DNA from: Rhizobiaceae bacterium
GTDB taxonomy: Bacteria; Pseudomonadota; Alphaproteobacteria; Rhizobiales; Rhizobiaceae
DNA: 64,000 bases
Assembly (NCBI GenBank): GCA_019635755.1
Contig: JAHBYW010000003.1
Location: 1 to 64,000, forward strand
Direction: 5' to 3'
The first letter of the stretch is position 1, and each line of letters begins with the position of its first letter. Position numbers and translations under genes: made by a program. The notes beneath the pieces are model-generated. The model was not told the origin of the DNA and did not search any database. It was given only the letters and a program-made list of their open reading frames with translations. Positions 20,243-32,177 of the stretch are shown here, piece after piece.

Positions 20243-21645
20243 CGGCGCCGGCGAGCGGCGACTCGATCCGCCGGCGGCTGCTGATCTGGCTGCTGGCGGC
20301 CCTGGTGTCGCTGGGCGTCGTCGCGCTGTTCGACACATGGCGCGAGGCCGTCGCGACAGCGAACACGGTCTCCGATCGCGTGCTGGCCGGCTCGGCCCTG
20401 GCGATCGCCGAGCGCGTCGTCGTGTCGGAGAACGGCACGCTCGAGGTGGATATCCCCTATGTGGCGCTGGAGATGCTGACCTCGGCGGCGCAGGACCGCG
20501 TGTTCTATCGGGTCGACGGGCCGCAGGGGACGTTCGTCACGGGTTACGAGACGCTGCCGACGATCGCCAATCATCCCGGCGAGGGCAGCGCCTTCGCGGA
20601 CGCCGAATTCAGGGGCGAGAAGATACGCCTGGCGGCGCTCGGCCGTTCCGCATCGACCGGCATCAGTTCGGTGCCCTTCGTCGTCACCGTCGCCGAGACG
20701 ACCATCGCGCGCGGCCAGCTCAGCGAGACGATCCTGCTGCGCTCGGCGCTCAGGCTGGCGATCCTGATCGCGGTCGCGGCGGCCGTCGTGTGGTTCGCGG
20801 TCGCCGCGTCGCTGTCGCCGCTCGCGCGGCTGGGCGCGGCGATCGCCCGGCGCAGCCCGTCCGACCTGCATCCGATCGACGAAGCGGTACCGGCCGAGGT
20901 GCGCGGATTGGTCGATACTGTCAATTCGTTCATGGCACGGCTCGGCACCGCCCTCGCCGGCCTTCGCCACTTCACCGGCAACGCCAGCCACCAGCTCCGG
21001 ACGCCGCTCGCGATCATGCGCACGCAGTTCGCGCTGTCGGCACGCGCGGACACGCTCGCCGCGGCGCGTGAGGCGGCGCGCACCGGCGACGCGGCGGTGG
21101 CCCATGCCGAACGCGTCCTGGCGCAGCTGCTGTTGCTGGCGAAGATCGAGGAGACGGCGACCGAACGGGCGATGCAGCGCGTCGAGCTGGCCGCCCTGGC
21201 GAGGGCAGCGACGGCCGAGCGCATCCCCGAGGCGCGCGCTGCGGGCATCGATCTCGGGTTCGAGGGGCACGAGCCCGTCACGATCCGCGCCGAGCCGCTG
21301 CTGGTCGGGGAACTGATCGGCAACCTCATCGGCAATGCGCTGGCCTATGCCGGCCGGGGCGCCGAAGTGACGGTGCGGGTGGCGATCCGGTCGGGCCGCG
21401 CCGTGCTCGAAGTCGAGGACAACGGCCCCGGCATCCCGCCCGAGCGGCTCGACACCGCGCGCCGGCGGTTCTGGCGCGGCCCCGACCCGCAGCGGCCGGG
21501 CGCGGGGCTGGGCCTGCCGATCGTCGAGGAAATCGCGACGCTGTTCAACGGCGCGCTGGCGCTGGCGCCCGGTTCGCGGGGTGGGCTCAGCGCAACGGTG
21601 ACGCTGCCCGTGGCGGCGACGCCGGAGCCCGCTACCGCCGCATGA
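20239..21645 (+). CDS. tctE: Sensor histidine kinase (TctE-like)
   Basis: The 468-residue kinase starts with GTG overlapping the regulator's stop. A first transmembrane helix lies at about residues 14-32, a periplasmic sensor of the TctE N-terminal type follows, and a second helix spans about 171-190. His251 in [13 protein letters not shown] is the phosphorylation site. The ATPase part has [20 protein letters not shown] and [11 protein letters not shown]. It faces tail to tail with trmB and overlaps its end by 14 bases. The lone binding protein next door may be its periplasmic partner. Confidence 0.93.
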   Translation: MTAPASGDSIRRRLLIWLLAALVSLGVVALFDTWREAVATANTVSDRVLAGSALAIAERVVVSENGTLEVDIPYVALEMLTSAAQDRVFYRVDGPQGTFVTGYETLPTIANHPGEGSAFADAEFRGEKIRLAALGRSASTGISSVPFVVTVAETTIARGQLSETILLRSALRLAILIAVAAAVVWFAVAASLSPLARLGAAIARRSPSDLHPIDEAVPAEVRGLVDTVNSFMARLGTALAGLRHFTGNASHQLRTPLAIMRTQFALSARADTLAAAREAARTGDAAVAHAERVLAQLLLLAKIEETATERAMQRVELAALARAATAERIPEARAAGIDLGFEGHEPVTIRAEPLLVGELIGNLIGNALAYAGRGAEVTVRVAIRSGRAVLEVEDNGPGIPPERLDTARRRFWRGPDPQRPGAGLGLPIVEEIATLFNGALALAPGSRGGLSATVTLPVAATPEPATAA

Positions 21646-22330
21646 AGGTCAGATAGGCCGGGGTCCGGCCCTCGCGGATCGCCTTGGCCTCGTAGCGCGT
21701 GCCGGGCCAGGCGTCGTAGGGGTTCGTCCAGTCCGAGGACGACGACGCCTGCCAGTCGAAGGCGGGATGCGCCCTGCAATGCAGCAGCGTCCAGTTGACG
21801 TAGGTGTCGATGTCCGACGCAAAGCGGAACAGGCCCCCCGGCTTCAGGACGCGCGCGAAACGGTCGAGGTTCACCCGGCTGACGAAGCGCCGCTTCCAGT
21901 GCCGCTTCTTCGGCCACGGGTCGGGATAGAGCAGGTCGATGACCGAGATCGACGCAGCCGGCAGCCAGTCGAGCACCCGCGTGGCATCGTCGTCGTGGAC
22001 GCGGACGTTGCCGCGCGGCGTCTCGGTCAGGGCCAGCATCAGCTTCGCCATGCCGTTGACGAAGGGCTCGACGCCGATGAAGCCGACCGCCGGGAGACGC
22101 CCGGCTTCGGCGAGCAGGTGCTCCCCGCCGCCGAAGCCGATCTCCAGGCGCGTCTCCGTCACCGAGACCGTGAACAGGTCCGCGAGGTCCGCCGGAGGCG
22201 GCGCACCGAGATCGAGCCTGTAGCGCGGCAATCCGCCCGACAGCGCGCCCGCCGGAACCGGACGGATCGTCTTGCCGCGCCGTCGGCCGAAGAAGGCCTC
22301 GGTCGAACGGCTGCGCCGCTCCGCGGTCAT
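21632..22330 (-). CDS. trmB: tRNA (guanine-N7-)-methyltransferase
   Basis: TrmB methylates N7 of G46 in the tRNA variable loop using S-adenosylmethionine. The 232-residue product begins [19 protein letters not shown], has the SAM-binding [14 protein letters not shown], then the diagnostic [19 protein letters not shown]. It starts four bases after the metK stop, so SAM synthesis and a SAM user are transcribed together. Its 3' end overlaps the convergent tctE gene. Confidence 0.96.
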   Translation of the reverse strand: MTAERRSRSTEAFFGRRRGKTIRPVPAGALSGGLPRYRLDLGAPPPADLADLFTVSVTETRLEIGFGGGEHLLAEAGRLPAVGFIGVEPFVNGMAKLMLALTETPRGNVRVHDDDATRVLDWLPAASISVIDLLYPDPWPKKRHWKRRFVSRVNLDRFARVLKPGGLFRFASDIDTYVNWTLLHCRAHPAFDWQASSSSDWTNPYDAWPGTRYEAKAIREGRTPAYLTFMRR

Positions 22331-22334
22331 CGCG

Positions 22335-23594
22335 TCACGCGGCGACCGCCTCCTTGAGCGCCTTGGTGAGGTCTGTCTTCTCCCACGAGAACGAGCCGTC
22401 CCGGCCCGGCTTGCGGCCGAAATGACCATAGGCCGAGGTTTTCGCGTAGATCGGCTTGTTCAGGTCCAGCTTCTCGCGGATGCCGCGCGGCGAGAGGTCG
22501 AACACCTCGGCCAGCGCGGTCTCCAGCTTGGAAGCCTCCACCTTGCCGGTGTCGTGCAGGTCGACATAGATCGACAGCGGCTTGGCGACGCCGATGGCGT
22601 AGGAGAGCTGGATCGTGCAGCGATCGGCCAGCCCGGCCGCGACGACGTTCTTGGCGAGATAGCGCGCGGCGTAGGCGGCCGAGCGGTCGACCTTGGTCGG
22701 GTCCTTGCCCGAGAACGCACCGCCGCCGTGCGGAGCCGCGCCGCCATAGGTGTCCACGATGATCTTGCGCCCGGTCAGGCCGGCGTCGCCATCCGGACCG
22801 CCGACCACGAACTTGCCCGTCGGGTTGACGTGCCAGACCGTGTCCTTCGTGATCCAGCCTTCGGGCAGCGCCTTGCGCACGAAGGGCTCGATGATCTTCT
22901 GCACGTCCTTGGAGGTCAGCTTGTCGTCGACATGCTGGGTCGACACCACGATCTGCGTCACGCCGACCGGCTTGCCGCCTTCGTACCTGACGGTGACCTG
23001 GCTCTTGGCGTCGGGACCGAGCTTGCCGGCCTGCCCCTCCCCCGCCTTGCGCGCAGTCGTCAGCGTCTCGAGGATCTTGTGAGCGTAGTAGATCGGCGCG
23101 GGCAGCAGCTCCGGCGTCTCGCGCGTGGCATAACCGAACATGATGCCCTGGTCGCCCGCACCGACGTCCTTGTTGCCCTTCTCGTCGACGCCCACGGCGA
23201 TGTCCGCCGACTGGCCGTGCAGCAGCACGTCGATGCGCGCCTTCTTCCAGTGGAAGCCCGCTTGCTCATAGCCGATGGCCTTTATGGCCTTGCGCGCGAC
23301 CGACTTGAACTTGGAGGGGTTGATGACCGGCGCGCCGGCCGCATCCTTCAGAACCTTGCCGTCCTTGCCCTTCTTCAGCAGGGAATCGGGGACGCGAACC
23401 TCGCCCGCGATGACGACGCGGTTGGTGGTCGCCAAGGTCTCGCAGGCGATGCGGACCTGCGCCGGGTCCATCCCCGCGTTCTTGGCCTCCCGGAAGACCA
23501 GATCGACGATCTCGTCGGAGATGCGGTCGCAAACCTTGTCCGGGTGACCTTCGGAAACGGATTCGCTGGTGAAGAGGTAGTTCTGGCGTGCCAC
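22335..23594 (-). CDS. metK: S-adenosylmethionine synthetase
   Basis: MetK makes S-adenosylmethionine from methionine and ATP. The 419-residue product begins [20 protein letters not shown], the conserved ATP-site segment, and carries [12 protein letters not shown] and [19 protein letters not shown], the two PROSITE-type signatures. It contains short insertions typical of alphaproteobacterial enzymes. It follows praR in the order known from rhizobia. I looked for a SAM-type riboswitch in the 186 bases ahead of it and could not make a convincing case. Confidence 0.98.
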   Translation of the reverse strand: MARQNYLFTSESVSEGHPDKVCDRISDEIVDLVFREAKNAGMDPAQVRIACETLATTNRVVIAGEVRVPDSLLKKGKDGKVLKDAAGAPVINPSKFKSVARKAIKAIGYEQAGFHWKKARIDVLLHGQSADIAVGVDEKGNKDVGAGDQGIMFGYATRETPELLPAPIYYAHKILETLTTARKAGEGQAGKLGPDAKSQVTVRYEGGKPVGVTQIVVSTQHVDDKLTSKDVQKIIEPFVRKALPEGWITKDTVWHVNPTGKFVVGGPDGDAGLTGRKIIVDTYGGAAPHGGGAFSGKDPTKVDRSAAYAARYLAKNVVAAGLADRCTIQLSYAIGVAKPLSIYVDLHDTGKVEASKLETALAEVFDLSPRGIREKLDLNKPIYAKTSAYGHFGRKPGRDGSFSWEKTDLTKALKEAVAA

Positions 23595-23780
23595 GGGTGT
23601 CCCCTCTGGAAAAAACAGGCCGAGCGGCCGGTCAAGCGGAGCCCGTCTACAGAAGGCGCCAGCCTCGCGTCAAGCAGGCGCATTCCCTTCCGGACAGCCC
23701 GGACGCAGAGACATTCCGTGCCGCGCCGGCGGCGCGTCACCTCTGCGAACCGGGTGTCGCGAGGGGCAGTCCGCCCCCGT

Positions 23781-24194
23781 TCAGTCTTCGTCGGAGGCCA
23801 TTGCCTTGACGAGTTCTATCACCTTGCGGCGGACCTTCGGATCGGCGATCCGGACAAAAGCGCGGTTGAGCTGCAGCCCTTCAGCGCTGTTGATGAAATC
23901 CACCACATAGGAGGCCGAGCCCTCTTCGGAGAGGCCGACCGGGCTGCCGGCCTCCATTCCGGGCGCATCTTCGAAGAAGAATGCGACCGGCACGTTGAGG
24001 ATCGACGCAATCGCCTGGAGGCGGCTCGCGCCGACGCGGTTCGTGCCCTTTTCGTACTTTTGAATCTGCTGAAACGTGATCCCCAGATTCTCGCCCAGTT
24101 TTTCCTGACTTAAGCCCAGCATGTTACGACGCAGTCTGATCCGACTCCCGACATGCACATCGATCGGGTTCGGTTTTTTCTTGTTTTCTATCAT
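23781..24194 (-). CDS. praR: XRE-family transcriptional regulator (PraR/PhrR type)
   Basis: The 137-residue protein has a short basic N terminus, then an XRE helix-turn-helix (VGSRIRLRRNMLGLSQEKLGENLGI, recognition helix TFQQIQKYEKGTNRV) and a C-terminal part for dimerisation. Its place between lnt and metK is where rhizobia keep praR, called phrR in Sinorhizobium meliloti. PhrR is induced by acid and metal stress, and PraR affects biofilm and quorum sensing in Rhizobium. Assignment rests on family and position, remembered rather than searched. The AT-rich 147 bases upstream carry its likely promoter. Confidence 0.85.
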   Translation of the reverse strand: MIENKKKPNPIDVHVGSRIRLRRNMLGLSQEKLGENLGITFQQIQKYEKGTNRVGASRLQAIASILNVPVAFFFEDAPGMEAGSPVGLSEEGSASYVVDFINSAEGLQLNRAFVRIADPKVRRKVIELVKAMASDED

Positions 24195-24315
24195 TTTTTC
24201 CTCGCCGACTGTCTTGCGGCTTCTTCTAATTTCTTGCCCTCAGAACTCCGTTCCCACTCAAAAAAAAGCCCCCGGTCTTTCTCAACCTGCTACCCGGAAT
24301 CGTGGCAGGCGGCGC

Positions 24316-24345
24316 ACTATGGGTTTGTTGTATACTGCCTGTCAA
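24316..24345 (-). promoter_or_regulatory. Predicted praR promoter overlapping the end of lnt
   Basis: On the minus strand a TTGACA box (24340-24345) and CATAGT (24316-24321) are 18 bases apart. The -35 box overlaps the lnt stop codon at 24342. The downstream leader is unusually AT-rich for this region and includes a run of eight A residues on the plus strand. Confidence 0.45.
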
Positions 24346-25922
24346 TTCGTCCGTAGGCGATGCCTTACATGAAGCCCGAGCGCCAGCAGGGCGAAGGCTC
24401 CGAGCAGACCAAGTCCGTTGATTTGCGGGTTGCCGAAGGCCTGAATCCGCTCGTTCGGAACGGTGATCGTCGCGTCGAGGACGCCCGCTGCATCCAACCT
24501 GAACGCATCGACGATCCGTCCCCGGCTGTCGACCGCGGCCGAGATGCCGCCATTGGCGCTGCGCAGCAGCGGCATGCCGTTCTCCACGGCCCGCACCTGC
24601 GCCTGCCGGAAATGCTGATAGGGTCCCGGCGTGTCACCGAACCAGCCGTCATTGGTGAGGTTGACGAGGACGTCCCCCGAGCGGACGTCGCGATACAGCT
24701 CCTCGCCGAAGATCACCTCGTAGCAGATGAACGGCACGAGGCCGACGCCGGCGGCCGGGATCGGATGCCGCGCGGCCCCCGCCTCGAAATTGTTCGGTCC
24801 GGCCACGATCTGCTCGATGCCCATCATGGCGAAGATGGATTCCAGCGGAAGGTATTCGCCGCCCGGCACCAGATGGACCTTGTCCACGGCATCGACGATC
24901 TCGCCGCGGTCGTCGATGGCGATCGCGGAATTGTAATAGAGCGGCTTGTCCGTCTGAGCGCCTTCGACGCGCACCGCGCCTGCGATCAGCGTCTGACCCT
25001 CCGTCAGCGCCTCGGCGAGCGCGGTGACCGCGCCGCCGTCCTGCGTCAGCAGGTAGGGCACGGTGGTCTCCGGCCACAGGATCAGCATCGGACGCGGTTT
25101 GCCGTCCGTCGACGGCGCGGCGGTCTGTTCCAGCAGCGATCGGAAGATCTCCTGCCGCCGCTCCGCGTTCCACTTCTCGGCCTGATCCTCGCCGGTCTGC
25201 AGGATGCGCACGTCGAGCTGGCGGCCGGCCGGTTCGGGTGCCGACATCCGGTAGTAACCGAAGCCGACCTGGCCGAACGCCAGGACAAGCAGCGCGGCGA
25301 GGCCGGAGGCGAGGTGGCGCCTGCCCGCCAGCAGCGCGGGCAGGGAAAACGCGAAGACCGCGAGGACGTTCATGCCGGTCATGCCGACGGCCTGGACCGG
25401 CTGCATCAGCAGCGGGACCGGCATCACGCCATAGCCGACGGCATTCCAGGGGAAGCCCGTGAGGACGAAACCGCGCAGCCATTCGGCGACGCCGAAGGCG
25501 GCCGCAAGCGCCGCGATCCGGCCTATGCCGTCGCTCCAGAACAGCCGCGCGAGAGCAGCCGCGAGCCCGTAGAACAGGGAAAGGTAGACCGGCAGGCCGA
25601 GCACGCCGATCGGCAGCGCCCAGGCATAGCTCTCGGCGTCGACGAGGAATGCCGCGCCGATCCACCACAGGCCGGCGACGAAATAGCCGAGTCCGAACCA
25701 ATAGCCCGTGGCGAATGCCGGCCTCAGTCCGCGCAACAGGCCGCGCGGACGGTCGGCGGTCGCGCCGTCGAGCAGCCAGACGAGAACGGAAAAGGCGACG
25801 AAGCCGGCCGCGAAGAAGTCATACGGCGCCTGCGTCAGGACGAGCACGACACCCGCCAGGAACGCGGCGAGCGCCCGGCGCCACCCCCAAAGCAATATGA
25901 TCTTGCCGGCTAGGCGCTCCAT
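24342..25922 (-). CDS. lnt: Apolipoprotein N-acyltransferase
   Basis: Lnt adds the third acyl chain to the N-terminal cysteine of lipoproteins at the inner membrane. The 526-residue product has about eight hydrophobic segments and a periplasmic nitrilase-like domain. The triad is visible as Glu285 in LWPETTVPY, Lys348 in [13 protein letters not shown] and Cys400 in PFICYEVIF. In Sinorhizobium the same gene was first named actA for acid tolerance. It lies downstream of corC and upstream of praR on the same strand. Confidence 0.97.
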   Translation of the reverse strand: MERLAGKIILLWGWRRALAAFLAGVVLVLTQAPYDFFAAGFVAFSVLVWLLDGATADRPRGLLRGLRPAFATGYWFGLGYFVAGLWWIGAAFLVDAESYAWALPIGVLGLPVYLSLFYGLAAALARLFWSDGIGRIAALAAAFGVAEWLRGFVLTGFPWNAVGYGVMPVPLLMQPVQAVGMTGMNVLAVFAFSLPALLAGRRHLASGLAALLVLAFGQVGFGYYRMSAPEPAGRQLDVRILQTGEDQAEKWNAERRQEIFRSLLEQTAAPSTDGKPRPMLILWPETTVPYLLTQDGGAVTALAEALTEGQTLIAGAVRVEGAQTDKPLYYNSAIAIDDRGEIVDAVDKVHLVPGGEYLPLESIFAMMGIEQIVAGPNNFEAGAARHPIPAAGVGLVPFICYEVIFGEELYRDVRSGDVLVNLTNDGWFGDTPGPYQHFRQAQVRAVENGMPLLRSANGGISAAVDSRGRIVDAFRLDAAGVLDATITVPNERIQAFGNPQINGLGLLGAFALLALGLHVRHRLRTN

Positions 25923-25995
25923 CGGCGGCCTGAAACGAGAGAATCACCGCTGGAGGATGTAGCAGCCCGCCACCCCGCGGCCAACGCCGCGTGCC

Positions 25996-27081
25996 TCAGT
26001 CCTGACCGGTCGGCTCCTCGACGGTGGTGCCGCGCGTCACCCGGCGGCGCCGCTCGGCCTTGGAATCGTGGATGATCCGGACGCGTTTCACCCGGCGCGG
26101 ATCGGCATCGAGGACGTGGAACTCGAAGCCGGGAACCGCCTGCACCACCTCGCCGCGCGCCGGCACGCGGCCCAGCGCGTTGAAGATCATGCCGCCGATC
26201 GTGTCGACGGTGTCGCCGTGCTCGCCGGCCGAGAACTCGTCGCCGATGACCTTGGCGACATCGTCGATCTCGGCCTTGCCGTCGACGATGTACACGCCGT
26301 CGCCGGCCTTGGTGATCAGCGCTTCCTCGTCGTCGTGCTCGTCCTCGATGTCGCCGACGACCATCTCGACGATGTCTTCCAGGGACACCAGCCCGTCGGT
26401 GCCGCCATATTCGTCGATGACCAGCGCCATCTGGGTGCGGGTCGCCTGCATCCGCGCCATGAGGTCGGATGCCAGCATGGAGGGCGGCACGAACAGCACG
26501 GTCCGTGTCAGGTTCAGCTCGCCGATCGACTTGGTAAGGTCGACATTGGCAAGATCGAGCGCCGCCGCAGCTGCGGCACCGGCCGCCTTGCGCGACGTCC
26601 GCCCGCTCTTTCGTACCTGCGCCTGGCGCGTGACATGCGCGACCACGTCGCGGATGTGGACCATGCCGCGCGGGTCGTCCAGGTTCTCCGCGTAGACAGG
26701 CATGCGCGAATGGCCCGACTCCTCGAAGAGCAGAAGCAGCGCACCCAGCGTGGTCGATATCTCCACCGCCTCGATGTCTGCGCGCGGCACCATGACGTCC
26801 TCGACGCGGACCTCGCGCAGCCGGAGGATGTTGTTGAGCATCGCCCGCTCACCGGGCGAGAAGGCCTCGCCGTCGGTCTCGCTGCCGGCCAGCGCGTCGG
26901 CCAGATCCTCGCGCAGGCTCGACCCGTTCTTGTGACGGAAGAACCCGGATAGCCGCTCGAACAGGGTTGGTCTGTCGCCCGACTGCTCGGGCCTGCTACT
27001 GGGCGCCTCGGCCGGCTGGCCTGGCGCCGTGCTTGCGCTTCCGGATTCGGGTCCGGGAGCAGACGGTGCGTTCTCGTTCAT
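25996..27081 (-). CDS. corC: Hemolysin-family CBS-domain protein (CorC/YbeX)
   Basis: This 361-residue protein has the soluble CorC layout. A disordered, proline- and serine-rich N terminus comes first, then two CBS domains (LREVRVEDVMVPRADIEAVEI and ALVIDEYGGTDGLVSLEDIVEMVVGDI) and a C-terminal CorC_HlyC domain (VQAVPGFEFHVLDADPRRVKRVRI). The family is tied to magnesium homeostasis and ribosome function. It sits between ybeY and lnt, the same order as in many proteobacteria. An alanine-rich insertion (KAAGAAAAAALD) lies between the CBS domains. Confidence 0.92.
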   Translation of the reverse strand: MNENAPSAPGPESGSASTAPGQPAEAPSSRPEQSGDRPTLFERLSGFFRHKNGSSLREDLADALAGSETDGEAFSPGERAMLNNILRLREVRVEDVMVPRADIEAVEISTTLGALLLLFEESGHSRMPVYAENLDDPRGMVHIRDVVAHVTRQAQVRKSGRTSRKAAGAAAAAALDLANVDLTKSIGELNLTRTVLFVPPSMLASDLMARMQATRTQMALVIDEYGGTDGLVSLEDIVEMVVGDIEDEHDDEEALITKAGDGVYIVDGKAEIDDVAKVIGDEFSAGEHGDTVDTIGGMIFNALGRVPARGEVVQAVPGFEFHVLDADPRRVKRVRIIHDSKAERRRRVTRGTTVEEPTGQD

Positions 27082-27108
27082 CGCCGTTGGTCGTTTGCCG
27101 CTTCGTGA

Positions 27109-27618
27109 TTATGCGTAGGGATCGGGAATGGCAAGGGCGTCGAGCGCCCGCCGCTCCAGCGTCTCCATCTCCACGGCCTCCGCCTCGGTCTCGTGATCGT
27201 AGCCGAGCAGGTGCAGGAAGCCGTGGACGAGCAGATGCGTCAGATGGTGTTCCAGCGGCTTGCCTTCCAGTACCGCCTCCCGCCGGACGGTCTCGGAAGC
27301 GAGAACGATGTCGCCGAGAAGGGGCGGAAGCTCCGTCCCGCGCCGATAGGCCGACGCCGGAAACGACAGCACGTTGGTGGGCTTGTCCTTGCCGCGCCAT
27401 CCCGCGTTCAGGACCTTCACCTCGGCATCGCCGGAAAAGACGACGCTGAGCTCCGTCGCGCCTGCCAGCGGCCCCGCGACGGCCGCGCCGGCATCGACGG
27501 CCTGGCGCGCCAGCCGCTTCAAGGCGGCGGCCGACGGCCAGTGGCCCGCCCGCACCGACACGTCAATGGTAATCTCCGGCTTACCCGGTCGCGACGATCC
27601 GAGGCCTGACCGCGCCAT
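27109..27618 (-). CDS. ybeY: Endoribonuclease YbeY (rRNA maturation factor)
   Basis: YbeY is a zinc endoribonuclease involved in 16S rRNA 3'-end processing and ribosome quality control. The 169-residue protein shows the zinc motif H-x3-H-x5-H at His132, His136 and His142 ([12 protein letters not shown]), and the conserved segment [11 protein letters not shown]. It begins seven bases after phoH and is followed 27 bases later by corC. Confidence 0.96.
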   Translation of the reverse strand: MARSGLGSSRPGKPEITIDVSVRAGHWPSAAALKRLARQAVDAGAAVAGPLAGATELSVVFSGDAEVKVLNAGWRGKDKPTNVLSFPASAYRRGTELPPLLGDIVLASETVRREAVLEGKPLEHHLTHLLVHGFLHLLGYDHETEAEAVEMETLERRALDALAIPDPYA

Positions 27619-27624
27619 GGCCGG

Positions 27625-28664
27625 TCAGTTCGGCTGGCTCGTGCCCGTCGCGTGCGCCTTGCCGTCGCGATCGTAGGCGGACACGATCTCGGCCACCAGC
27701 GGATGGCGCACCACATCCTTCTCGTTGAACCGCACCGTGACGATCCCCGGCACCCCGTCGAGGATGCGGAGCGCCTCGACCAGCCCCGACTTGGTGTTGG
27801 GCGGCAGGTCGATCTGGGTCGGATCGCCGGTGACGATCATCCGGCCGCCGTCGCCGAGACGGGTGAGGAACATCTTCATCTGCATCGGCGTCGTGTTCTG
27901 CGCCTCGTCGAGGATGACGGCGGCATGGCCGAGCGTGCGGCCGCGCATGAATGCGAGGGGGGCGATCTCGATGACCCCGGCGGTGATGGCACGCTCCACC
28001 TTGTCCGCCGGCATCATGTCGTAGAGCGCATCGTACAGCGGCCTCAGATAGGGATCGACCTTGTCCTTCATGTCGCCGGGGAGGAAGCCCAGCCGCTCGC
28101 CCGCTTCGACGGCGGGCCGCGACAGCACGATGCGCTCCACCAGGCCGCGCTCGAGCATCATCGCGGCGTGCGCCACCGCGAGATAGGTCTTGCCGGTGCC
28201 GGCCGGTCCGATGCCGAACACCATCTCGGACCGTTCCAGCGCCCGCATGTAGGCGTCCTGGTTGACCGAGCGCGCATAGATGGTGCGCTTGCGGGTGGCG
28301 ATCTGGGCGGCCGCCATCTTGCCCTTGCGCTCCAGCGTCGGAAGGGTGAGCTGGTCGTCGGCCGCCGTCGCCATGCGAATGGCGCCGTCGACGTCCGACT
28401 GCCCGAGCTCGGCGCCCTTCTGCAGGATGGCGTAGAGATGGTCCAGCGCCCAGCGAGCCTGCTCGGCCGCCGAGGGATCGCCCTTGATGGTCAGCTGGTT
28501 ACCGCGCGGGCGGATGTCGATCCCGAGCTTCTGCTCCAGCCGGGCCAGGTTCTCGTCGAACTGGCCGTAGAGGGCGCTGGCGAGCTTGTTGTTGTCGAAG
28601 GTCAGGACGATGTGCGCCATGTCGGAAGCCCCGGAAGACACGCTTTTCAGCTCGGTCTTGGCGT

Positions 28665-28668
<4 letters not shown>
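27625..28668 (-). CDS. phoH: PhoH-family ATPase (YbeZ)
   Basis: This is a 347-residue P-loop ATPase of the PhoH/YbeZ group, which works with YbeY in RNA metabolism. Walker A is GPAGTGKT and Walker B is AVILDEAQN; a KH-like RNA-binding segment occupies the N terminus. The start appears to be TTG ([10 protein letters not shown]), which overlaps the miaB stop codon and has an excellent AAGGAGAG ribosome site. An ATG 16 codons inside ([10 protein letters not shown]) has no comparable site. Confidence 0.95.
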
Positions 28669-30119
<1,451 letters not shown>

Positions 30120-30130
30120 GGAGGCGGCTT

Positions 30131-30982
30131 CTAGCGGCTTTTCGCGGCGAAGGACAGACGCGGCGAGGCGACCGTCTCGGCCGGGCGGGCGTCCCGCAAT
30201 CTGGCCGAAACCATCGCGCGGACGCGATCTTCCGTCGCCTTTGCGACCAGCTTTCGCTTGCTGGCGGCCGTGTATTCGATCGGCTCGCCGAACGTGACCT
30301 CGACGTCGATGCCGCCTTCGCGCAGCAGCTGGCGGATGTGCGGCCACAGATCCTGGTCGCCGATCCAGGCCGCGAGCGGCCGGTGGCTCCGGCCCATCGG
30401 CATGCCGTGGACGCGCGTATAGGTAATCGCCACGGGCTGGACGAACACGCGCTCGGCACCGCCGCGGATCGCCATGTCGGCGGCGCCGAACAGCGTGCTG
30501 TTGAAGCGCAGGATCGTATTGCCGTCGCCGGTCGTGCCCTCGGCGAACAGGATCACCGGGGCATTGCCGGCCAGGCGACGGCCGATGTCCGTTGCCTGCT
30601 CGCCCGACGTTCCCTTGCGCTTGCGGTCGACGAAGATCGTCTCCTGCAGGCGCGCGAGCCAGCCGAGGAACGGCCAGCCCGCCATGTCCCCGCGGGCGAT
30701 GAAGGAGCCCTCCGTCATCGAGCCGACGACGAGAATGTCCGTCCACGAGACGTGGTTGGACGCGATCAACAGCGGCCGCTCAGTCGACATGGCGCCGTGC
30801 CGCCAGATGCGGAAGCCGAGCGCCTTTGCCAGCGCCCAGTGACACCAGCGCGAGCCGAAATTGATGGAATAGAGGCGGGTCTTGATCGCGATGTACTGCG
30901 TGGGGATGACCAGCGCGATGGCCAGGCCGATCACGAAGAGCCCCACCGCCATCCGGATCGTGCCGAGAACATTGCCTGGCAT
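30131..30982 (-). CDS. olsA: PlsC-family acyltransferase, probable lyso-ornithine lipid acyltransferase
   Basis: The 283-residue membrane protein has one N-terminal transmembrane helix and the PlsC motifs NHVSWTD (His77, Asp82, the HX4D catalytic pair), DRKRKGTS and [10 protein letters not shown]. Such enzymes acylate 1-acyl-glycerol-3-phosphate or related lyso-lipids. In Sinorhizobium meliloti the PlsC homologue next to miaB is OlsA, which makes ornithine lipid from its lyso form; I rely on memory of that order. A general PlsC role is the alternative. No olsB is in the window. Confidence 0.8.
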   Translation of the reverse strand: MPGNVLGTIRMAVGLFVIGLAIALVIPTQYIAIKTRLYSINFGSRWCHWALAKALGFRIWRHGAMSTERPLLIASNHVSWTDILVVGSMTEGSFIARGDMAGWPFLGWLARLQETIFVDRKRKGTSGEQATDIGRRLAGNAPVILFAEGTTGDGNTILRFNSTLFGAADMAIRGGAERVFVQPVAITYTRVHGMPMGRSHRPLAAWIGDQDLWPHIRQLLREGGIDVEVTFGEPIEYTAASKRKLVAKATEDRVRAMVSARLRDARPAETVASPRLSFAAKSR

Positions 30983-31011
30983 GGCGCGGTCGGTCTCCAG
31001 CCTGTCCGCCG

Positions 31012-31503
31012 CTAGCGAAGATCGCGCCGCATGACAAGCGCGGCGGTCTTTCGGCCCTGGGTGTCGGCATAATAGGCCGGCCGCCGCCCGACCTCGACGA
31101 AGCCCAGCCGGCGATAGAGCCCGACCGCAGCGGCATTGGTCTCATCCACCTCCAGGAACAGCGCCTGCGCGCGCTGCGTGTGCAGTTCCCGCAGCACGGC
31201 GTCCATCAGCATCCAGCCGAGCCCGAGGCGCCGGTGCGAACGCGCCACCGCGAGCGTCAGAATCTCGGCCTCGCCGGCGGCCAGCCGCGCGAGGACGAAG
31301 CCGACGGGTCCCTGGCGGCCTCTGCCCGTCTCCAGCGCCGCGTAGCCGAAGACGGTGTCCTGCTCCAGCAGCGCGGCGAACTCGCCGTCCGTCCACGGGC
31401 GCAGGAAGTCCTCGCGGTGCAGGATCGACAGCCGCGCCGTGTCCGATGCGGCGAGCGGCGCAACGGTGAAGTCCCGGGGCGGCGGCGCGAACGGATTGCG
31501 CAT
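31012..31503 (-). CDS. rimI: Ribosomal protein S18-alanine N-acetyltransferase
   Basis: A 163-residue GNAT acetyltransferase with the acetyl-CoA-binding segment VARSHRRLGLGWMLMDAVL and EVDETNAAAVGLYRRLGFVEVGRRPAYY, which are the RimI-like motifs. RimI acetylates the N-terminal alanine of S18. Its ATG overlaps the tsaB stop codon by three bases (ATGA), and tsaB-rimI is a common bacterial pair. It is 29 bases upstream of olsA. Confidence 0.92.
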   Translation of the reverse strand: MRNPFAPPPRDFTVAPLAASDTARLSILHREDFLRPWTDGEFAALLEQDTVFGYAALETGRGRQGPVGFVLARLAAGEAEILTLAVARSHRRLGLGWMLMDAVLRELHTQRAQALFLEVDETNAAAVGLYRRLGFVEVGRRPAYYADTQGRKTAALVMRRDLR

Positions 31504-32177
31504 CAGGCGATGCCTCGCGTCGGCATCGGCTGCGGCCTGGCGTCCGGCGCGCGCAGGTAGAGCGGCTTCGGCTTGCCGTCGCCGGCGGGGCGCGCCGCGG
31601 CGAGGCGCGCATAGGTGCCGATGTCGGCCGTTGCCGCAAACGGCGCGACCGCGGCGAGCGCGTTGCCGGCCGCAGCTGCGATCGTCGCCGCCGCCGAGCC
31701 GCAGACGCGCGCCTGATGGTCCGTCGCCAGCCGCGCGGCGTCTTCGGGCGGCAAGATAGAGGGTGCCGCGAGACCATGGCCCGCCGCATCGTAGACCGCC
31801 ACGTACAGGCCGTCGCGACCGGCATCGATCGCCGCCATGATCGTTCCGCCCGGATGGCCGGCCCGCGCTTCCGATGCGAGCGCTTCCAGCGTGGTCACTC
31901 CGACGGCCGGAACCTTCAGCGCCAGCGCCAGCCCCCGCGCGGTCGCGACCCCGACGCGGATGCCGGTGAAGGAGCCGGGCCCGACGGAGACGGCGATCCT
32001 GCTGAGGTCCGGGTAGGCGGTGGCCGCCGCAGCCAGCGCCTCGGCGATGACGTCCATGAGCTGCTCGGCATGGCCCTTGCCGATGTCGCGCACCGACCGG
32101 CCACGGTCCTCGCCGCGCGCCGGGTCATGGACGCAGGCGGCGCAGAGGTTCGCAGCGGTGTCGATGGCGAGGATCAC
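31503..32177 (-). CDS. tsaB: tRNA threonylcarbamoyladenosine complex subunit TsaB
   Basis: TsaB is the non-catalytic partner of TsaD in making t6A37 of tRNAs. The 224-residue product starts at GTG with [16 protein letters not shown], the ASKHA-fold phosphate loop. It continues with [13 protein letters not shown] and the family signature [22 protein letters not shown]. The GTG overlaps the glcB stop codon by four bases and the stop overlaps rimI, so three genes are translationally linked. Confidence 0.94.
   Translation of the reverse strand: MILAIDTAANLCAACVHDPARGEDRGRSVRDIGKGHAEQLMDVIAEALAAAATAYPDLSRIAVSVGPGSFTGIRVGVATARGLALALKVPAVGVTTLEALASEARAGHPGGTIMAAIDAGRDGLYVAVYDAAGHGLAAPSILPPEDAARLATDHQARVCGSAAATIAAAAGNALAAVAPFAATADIGTYARLAAARPAGDGKPKPLYLRAPDARPQPMPTRGIA

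Noticed and set aside
23595-23780. Possible SAM riboswitch before metK
   Set aside because: I could not find a pattern matching SAM-II, SAM-V or SAM/SAH aptamers; a covariance-model search would decide.
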